Of a stretch of 10,989 nt of DNA, positions 6,352 through 10,989 are shown piece after piece. The DNA is from Chloroflexota bacterium (GTDB taxonomy: Bacteria > Chloroflexota > Anaerolineae > Caldilineales > Caldilineaceae): assembly GCA_003577005.1 (NCBI GenBank), contig QEUW01000265.1, positions 1 to 10,989 on the forward strand, written 5' to 3'. Each line of letters starts with the position of its first letter. Position 1 is the first letter of the stretch. The notes under the pieces were generated by a model. That model did not search any database. It had not been told where the DNA came from and was given only the letters and a program-made list of their open reading frames with translations. The position numbers were made by a program, and so were the translations under genes.

Positions 6352-9162
6352 TCAATTCGCGGCGCGATTCTCCCTTACATCACCTCTTGCGGCTGGCGCT
6401 TCCGTCTGCAACTGTGTCTGCGCTGTGAGTATATATTCCGCCTCGCCATCGAACGCCTGAGCCTGGTTGATCAAGACTGGAGGCAACATGGATGGTGGCG
6501 TACCCGGATCAATATGCAGGTCATAGCTCAGAACGACCAAATCACCTGCCTGCACTTCCCCCTGCCAGAACACCATGCGCGCCACCGGGTCGAAGAAGCA
6601 CTCCCCCAGGCTACACGTTACCGGTTCCGCCGTGGCGACAAAGGGCGGGAGCGGGTTCTGAATGGTACCCATCGTCGGTGTCATGATGTTGGTGCTGGCA
6701 GGCAGCGCGATCAGGAAACGCAACGGTTGTTCAACTGGGGTGGGGCCAGGGTCTCCGAACATCTGCGGAGTGACGCCAAAGCCGGCTGAAGCGCGGCCAA
6801 CGGCAAAAATACCCATCTCGGCCAGTGGCCGGGTCGCCAGCCAGTGGAGGTGCGGGCTACGGCCTGAGAACGAGAGCACCTCCCAGCGGTTGGGACCAGG
6901 CCGAAAATGGAGCAACTGGGTCTGCGTCGTGCTCGACTCGAGCCGGTCTAGCTCTGCTTGCCCAAAGAAGAAGGTCATCACCACGGGAGCCGGCAGTTGA
7001 TCGTCCTGCCGCGCTGCTGCGCCGGCCAGCCCCACATCCACATCGAGCGGTAGACCCAACAGGCCGTCGATCCCTGGTGGGAGTGGCGCTGCCAGGGCTG
7101 GGATATTCGCCATAGGCATCATCAATACAAGGTTATCAGCCTCGGCGACCGGTGTGATCGCATCTACGGCCAGCAGGCCATCGCGCCGGGGCGCGTGACC
7201 CCAGCGGTGGCCCGGCCCCACGGCGCCCAACGTTTGGAACCAGCGGATGACTTCGGCGCCGCCCGGTGCGGTGATCTGTATGGCGCCGATCGGCGGCATG
7301 CTCCCCAGCGCCGGCGCAGTAAAGACCGTGCGCCAGGTCAAGTTGGCCGGGTCTCCTGTCAAGGTCTGCCGCCAGGCCGGTTCCTGCGGACAGCCGGTGG
7401 CCGCGTCTGGCGTACATAATTGAGCCGTGGGTGTACCGGCGAGGGGGGTGCGGCTGGAGAGAGTGACAGTGAGCGCCTGCATCGCAGCGCCTACCAGACC
7501 AGGCTGAAGGTCAAGACGAAGCGCTGTGTCGTCGCGCAGCGCCTGGATTGTCTGCTGCGCTGGCGCCGGTTCGATCTCGCCGCTGTAATAGAAGGCGTAA
7601 TGAGGCGCTCCTGGTATAGCTGGACCCGTTACAAAGACCCGTAGCTCTGTCTCCGGCTGTATACCGACCAGGGTCGCCCGGCCCACTTCGTTGGGCGCCC
7701 GGCGCAGACCCGTGGTTGTCCCCTGGTAGAGCAGACGCGGCGGGCGCCCGGCCGTGGCCGGTTCCAGCGTGTAAAGCTGGACATGCAGCCTGTTGAGCTC
7801 CGTAAGCGTGAGCGCGGCACTGATCGTCACGCTCAGCGTTACTTCATTTGTAGTTGTGAGCGCTAGTTGCGGCTGGCTCCGCTGGTGGGTGTTCATCTGG
7901 CCCTGAACGATCGATAGATAGAGGTTGTGCGCCACCGCAATTTCCGGCCGGCGGCCAAAGAGATCGCCCACCAGACCCAGTTCTGGGCCGGCTGTAGTCT
8001 GGGCCGGTTTGCGCAACCAATCCTCCGGCTGGCCCTGGATCGTGTGCCACCGCGCCAGCGTTGCCCAATCGGGTTCGCCGTGAACGCGGTACTGGTCGGT
8101 GCTGACGCAGGCCGCCGGCAGCCCATCGAACCAGAGCTGGCTTGCGGTATAATGATAGCTCATGAGCGAAGCGGCGAGTTGGGGAGGCGTCTGGCCGCAC
8201 GCCTGCGGGTCTATACCTACCTGGGGCAGGTCGCGGCAGGTACAAAAAGTTTCCCAGCGGCCCCGTGCATCTAGCTCCTGGTATTCGTCGTAGAGAAAGA
8301 GCGCATAGTGCATCCACTCGTGGAGGATCGTGCGGTAGGCGGGCGGCTCGGTCCAGGCGCCCGCAACCGGGTCGGCGGCGTCGAACCCATCCCAATAGCG
8401 GCCCAGGACAATGGCGCCGGGCGCGTAGACTGTCTGCGCAGCAGTGGGGGTGGTGTATGCGGTTGTCTGCGCCACAATGCCGCCGACGGGCGCAGTTGGG
8501 CGGTAATCATTGGCGGCGCGTACCTGGATGTCGGCGCCATCCCACCCGGCGCCGGCAGTGGTGATGGTCAAAGGTCCAAAGGCCATCTGCCCGGCGGTTG
8601 CATCGTACAACGCCGCCGAAGCAGCGAAAAGACCCTGGCGCAATTCGTCAAGGTAGGTGGAGGCGGCAGACGGTTCCCATTCCAGCGCCACGGCCAGGTC
8701 AAAGAGCACAAGCCGCCACTCGCTGCGCACGATCACCTCGCCGGTGGCCGGGATGAGGGTGCGGGAGCCCGGTTCCCAACTGGTGTTGTACACCCAGTAG
8801 GCGTCGTCACGGCCCACCTTTCCCACCGGCTGGCGGTGAAGAACCTGGAGCGCAGCCAACAGCGGGCAGTCTGCCGGCAAGGGCTGCTGCAAAAAACCGG
8901 CCTGATCGGTGGTAAAAAGAAGGTCCGCACTCAACTCCGGTGGATTCTGGCGGTCATCGTAGCAGAGCAGGCGCAGGGTCGCCCCAGCCAACGCCGCGCC
9001 ATCCTCATCCACAAAACGGAGCGGCGCAACCGCCACCGGGGCGGAAGCAGCCGCATCGATTGGCAGCACAACGAATGCGGAGCAGAGCAGCGCCAACACG
9101 AAAGCGCAGTGTAGAAGGGCAGTTAGAATCAACAGAGGGAGCAGCCGGCGATGGTTGAACAT
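6352..9162 (-). CDS. Large secreted metalloprotease-like protein with CLCA-type zinc site
   Basis: A 936-residue exported protein. The signal peptide is MFNHRRLL plus a long Leu/Ala core to about residue 38. A beta-rich domain with carboxypeptidase-regulatory-like features (RFVDEDGAALAGATLRLLCYDD) follows at about 45-100. The catalytic region holds TILHEWMHYALFLYDEYQE: His281, Glu282 and His285 form an HExxH zinc motif with Asp292 as probable third ligand (HExxHxxxFxxD). A Cys-rich segment and SLMSYHY (Met334, possible Met-turn) follow. This order resembles the CLCA peptidases (HEWAHLRWGVFDEY in animal proteins), though Gly of the HExxHxxxGxxD pattern is Phe. The remaining ~550 residues are beta-sandwich-like, ending in a DUF11-type repeat with LINQAQAFDGEA. 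No C-terminal membrane anchor is seen. An in-frame extension of 61 codons upstream is excluded by AAAGGAG at 9168-9174, five bases before this ATG. Confidence 0.8.
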   Translation of the reverse strand: MFNHRRLLPLLILTALLHCAFVLALLCSAFVVLPIDAAASAPVAVAPLRFVDEDGAALAGATLRLLCYDDRQNPPELSADLLFTTDQAGFLQQPLPADCPLLAALQVLHRQPVGKVGRDDAYWVYNTSWEPGSRTLIPATGEVIVRSEWRLVLFDLAVALEWEPSAASTYLDELRQGLFAASAALYDATAGQMAFGPLTITTAGAGWDGADIQVRAANDYRPTAPVGGIVAQTTAYTTPTAAQTVYAPGAIVLGRYWDGFDAADPVAGAWTEPPAYRTILHEWMHYALFLYDEYQELDARGRWETFCTCRDLPQVGIDPQACGQTPPQLAASLMSYHYTASQLWFDGLPAACVSTDQYRVHGEPDWATLARWHTIQGQPEDWLRKPAQTTAGPELGLVGDLFGRRPEIAVAHNLYLSIVQGQMNTHQRSQPQLALTTTNEVTLSVTISAALTLTELNRLHVQLYTLEPATAGRPPRLLYQGTTTGLRRAPNEVGRATLVGIQPETELRVFVTGPAIPGAPHYAFYYSGEIEPAPAQQTIQALRDDTALRLDLQPGLVGAAMQALTVTLSSRTPLAGTPTAQLCTPDAATGCPQEPAWRQTLTGDPANLTWRTVFTAPALGSMPPIGAIQITAPGGAEVIRWFQTLGAVGPGHRWGHAPRRDGLLAVDAITPVAEADNLVLMMPMANIPALAAPLPPGIDGLLGLPLDVDVGLAGAAARQDDQLPAPVVMTFFFGQAELDRLESSTTQTQLLHFRPGPNRWEVLSFSGRSPHLHWLATRPLAEMGIFAVGRASAGFGVTPQMFGDPGPTPVEQPLRFLIALPASTNIMTPTMGTIQNPLPPFVATAEPVTCSLGECFFDPVARMVFWQGEVQAGDLVVLSYDLHIDPGTPPSMLPPVLINQAQAFDGEAEYILTAQTQLQTEAPAARGDVRENRAAN

Positions 9163-9415
9163 GAGGTCTCCTTTGTTGTGGGCGAGTGCGCGATCTGCGG
9201 GCATCCCAATCGTAGTATGGAATGCGCAATCCAGCAACTGTAGCGCCAGAAATTCCAGCTGGGCCAGCGTAGTGAGGCTTTTGCGGCCCATTCGTTTGAT
9301 GATTTCAGGCAAGGAAAAGTCTTGCTTCTCTGGCCACAAAATCAAATCTGGGATTTCCCGTTAACCAGAAGACGAACAAAAGGACCAAAACCTTTCTCAG
9401 CGAACGGAGAGTTGT
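9163..9415. promoter_or_regulatory. Divergent intergenic region between metalloprotease and TPR-CHAT genes
   Basis: These 253 bases should carry both divergent promoters. The minus-strand ribosome site AAAGGAG lies at 9168-9174 and a plus-strand GGAG at 9406-9409. Two small dyads are seen: GCAAG with CTTGC (about 9309-9325) and AAATC-TGG-GATTT (9344-9356), either of which could be an operator or chance. No clean -35/-10 pair could be assigned on either strand. The minus strand is open in frame with the protease up to 9345, with a protein-like composition but no recognised domain; it could be a remnant of another gene. Confidence 0.35.
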
Positions 9416-10989
9416 ATGAACCTTGCGCAGGCCGGAACGGATGCGGTTTTTACCGGTGATCATGCGCTGCTGGTCGCGCTGGCCGTGGTAGGGGAGGGTG
9501 ATGCGGAGCTGCTCACCCCATTGGTCGAAGGTCTGGCGCCCGCTGTGGAGCGTACGCGCCTGGGAACTTTGTCTGGTGTAGAGCCTTGTAAGCAAGGGTG
9601 GCGTCTGAACTCGACGCACCAATCGGCACTGCTCAACCGTCTGGCAGAGCAGGCGCCACAGCAGTTTATCATGCTACACGAACGTGCGCTGGCGCTGTTG
9701 ATCAATCGTGTGGCCGCCGTTGACCTGGCCGCCGAACCCCTTTTTGTGGCCGTGCTCGACCGGCTGGCGACTTTTCTTGTGCCCCACGACCCAGAGCGGT
9801 TCATCGAGTTGTTGGCAATGGTGCGCACAGTGCCACTGACCATGCCCGCCGGGCAACAACTGCACCGCTACTTCGACGGCCTGGCGCTCATGCGCGCTGA
9901 TCGACATAGCGAAGCCCTGACTCTTTTTGACGAGCTGATGGCATCACCCACGTTGGACAGCAGGGTAGAGGGGCGTATTTTGAACTCGCGCGCATATCTG
10001 TACAGCCTGTTGGGCAAGGTTGAAGCGGCCATGACCGATCTGCAGCGCGCCCTCACCCTTTGGCGCACTCTGGCCGACCCGCTCAATGAGGGGAAGGCGC
10101 TGCTCAACCTGGGGATTATGGCCTATGAACTGCAAGAATATACCATTGCCGAGAGCCATCTGCGCGCCGCGGAAAGCGCCTTCCACACCGCCGGTTCGGT
10201 GCAGATGGTCGCATCGGTACAAAACGAACTGGGGTTGCTTTACCGCGACCAGGGCCGCTGGAATGAGGCGTTATCCTCTCTCTCCGCTGCCGCCGCACAG
10301 GCGCGTCGCGAAGGCGCAAGCGAGGCGCTGGCTACTGGGCTGCTCAATATCGGCGAGGTGTTGCTCTTACAAGGGCGGTTGGATGAGGCCGAAGCCACCT
10401 TGCAAGAGGCATTGTCGATCATGCCGACGCGTACCTATGAGGTCGATATTCATTTGGGGTTAGGGTTGCTGCACCAGGCGCGCGGTGATCTGCCCGCCGC
10501 CCAGAACGAGTATCAACAGGCGCTGGCCTGTGCGCTGGCCATTGACCGGCGCGACATCCTGGCCGGGATCCATTTTCGGCTGGGGGAGGTGTTCCGGCTG
10601 CAAGGCGACGATAGCGCAGCGTTTGAACATTTCGCCCTGGCTGCTCAGGCGGTTGAAACAACACGCGCACCCATCCGCGCAGAAGGGCTAAAGATCAGCC
10701 TGCTGGGTCGCTGGCAACAGATCTATGAGGCGTTCGTGCTCCACTGTCTACACCTCGGGAAATCCGAACTTGCCTGGCAGTGGGCCGAGCGGGCGCGGGC
10801 GCGGGCTTTTGGCGAACTCCTCAACCGGGAAACAGAGGCCGGCGAAACCGCCGGTGCAACCGACGAGATTGCAACCTTGGAAGAGGTGCAGTCGGTATTG
10901 CCGGCTGGATCACTGCTGCTTAATTATTTCACCACCGGCGTCTTTGACCACCACACACCCTTCTGGCGGGCGCTGGACAAAACAAACCC
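9416..10989 (+). CDS. TPR-CHAT protein, N-terminal part (runs off the right edge)
   Basis: An open frame of 524 codons starting MNLAQAGTDAVFTGDHALL and reaching the window end with no stop. GGAG at 9406-9409, six bases before the ATG, supports the start. Residues 1-145 are helical; the GWRLNSTHQSALLNRLAEQ segment looks like the winged-helix-type spacer found before TPRs in STAND and MalT-like regulators. Residues ~150-470 are tetratricopeptide repeats with typical signatures such as NLGIMAYELQEYTIAESHL, NELGLLYRDQGRWNEALSSL, NIGEVLLLQGRLDEAEATL and LGLLHQARGDLPAAQNEY. At ~450-465 comes WQWAERARARAFGELLN, the usual junction, then from ~487 LEEVQSVLPAGSLLLNYF, the opening strand-helix unit of a CHAT domain (caspase-like, HetF-associated). 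The catalytic His/Cys region lies beyond the window. CHAT proteins are peptidases or signalling scaffolds, some in defence and cell-death systems. No nucleotide-binding domain is present before the TPRs. Confidence 0.87.
   Translation, partial: MNLAQAGTDAVFTGDHALLVALAVVGEGDAELLTPLVEGLAPAVERTRLGTLSGVEPCKQGWRLNSTHQSALLNRLAEQAPQQFIMLHERALALLINRVAAVDLAAEPLFVAVLDRLATFLVPHDPERFIELLAMVRTVPLTMPAGQQLHRYFDGLALMRADRHSEALTLFDELMASPTLDSRVEGRILNSRAYLYSLLGKVEAAMTDLQRALTLWRTLADPLNEGKALLNLGIMAYELQEYTIAESHLRAAESAFHTAGSVQMVASVQNELGLLYRDQGRWNEALSSLSAAAAQARREGASEALATGLLNIGEVLLLQGRLDEAEATLQEALSIMPTRTYEVDIHLGLGLLHQARGDLPAAQNEYQQALACALAIDRRDILAGIHFRLGEVFRLQGDDSAAFEHFALAAQAVETTRAPIRAEGLKISLLGRWQQIYEAFVLHCLHLGKSELAWQWAERARARAFGELLNRETEAGETAGATDEIATLEEVQSVLPAGSLLLNYFTTGVFDHHTPFWRALDKTN

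Noticed and set aside
8308..9114. A 268-codon plus-strand open frame
   Set aside because: It is antisense to the metalloprotease catalytic and N-terminal regions, with a low-complexity Gly/Arg-rich translation.
6352..9345. The longer, 997-residue form of the metalloprotease
   Set aside because: The signal peptide begins at residue 62 of that form and an excellent ribosome site stands just before it; no site precedes 9345.

Overview
The window is GC-rich, with leading Shine-Dalgarno sites of the GGAGG type, a lipoprotein solute-binding protein, a secreted protein with a Thr-Pro-rich linker, and a TPR-CHAT protein. Together these suggest a filamentous Chloroflexota bacterium (Anaerolineae/Caldilineae-like). 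That placement is inferred from protein style only; there is no rRNA or marker gene here.

Layout, left to right. A HAD-type hydrolase starts at 126 and runs leftward out of the window. Divergent from it is a lipoprotein sugar-binding protein of the CUT1 ABC type (419-1762), without permease genes beside it. A 449-base gene-free stretch follows. It holds a 24-base perfect palindrome, a nested-stem element with a long hairpin, and an intrinsic terminator, and may encode a small structured RNA or carry dispersed palindromic repeats. Next is a secreted protein with a four-copy Pro/Thr linker and a C-terminal Ig-like domain (2212-3105). It converges on a sugar phosphate isomerase/epimerase-like TIM barrel (3204-4061, minus), and a 62-base perfect palindrome fills the gap between them.

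A second module lies on the plus strand: a membrane-anchored clan GH-A glycoside hydrolase-like protein (4279-5409, TTG start), translationally coupled through a 4-base overlap to an SBP_bac_3-type binding protein (5406-6215). An 84-base inverted-repeat element begins at the stop codon of that gene. Converging on it is a large secreted metalloprotease-like protein (6352-9162, minus) whose active-site region resembles the CLCA type of zinc peptidase. Divergent from that, a TPR protein with the beginning of a CHAT (caspase-like) domain (9416-10989) runs off the right edge.

Taken together this is an extracytoplasmic and envelope-rich accessory region: binding proteins, a glycosidase, a secreted adhesive-type protein, and two protease-type proteins placed head to head. 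The two most distinctive points are the bacterial CLCA-like protease next to a TPR-CHAT gene, and the unusual density of large intergenic palindromes. I see no CRISPR array, tRNA, rRNA, complete insertion sequence or phage gene.
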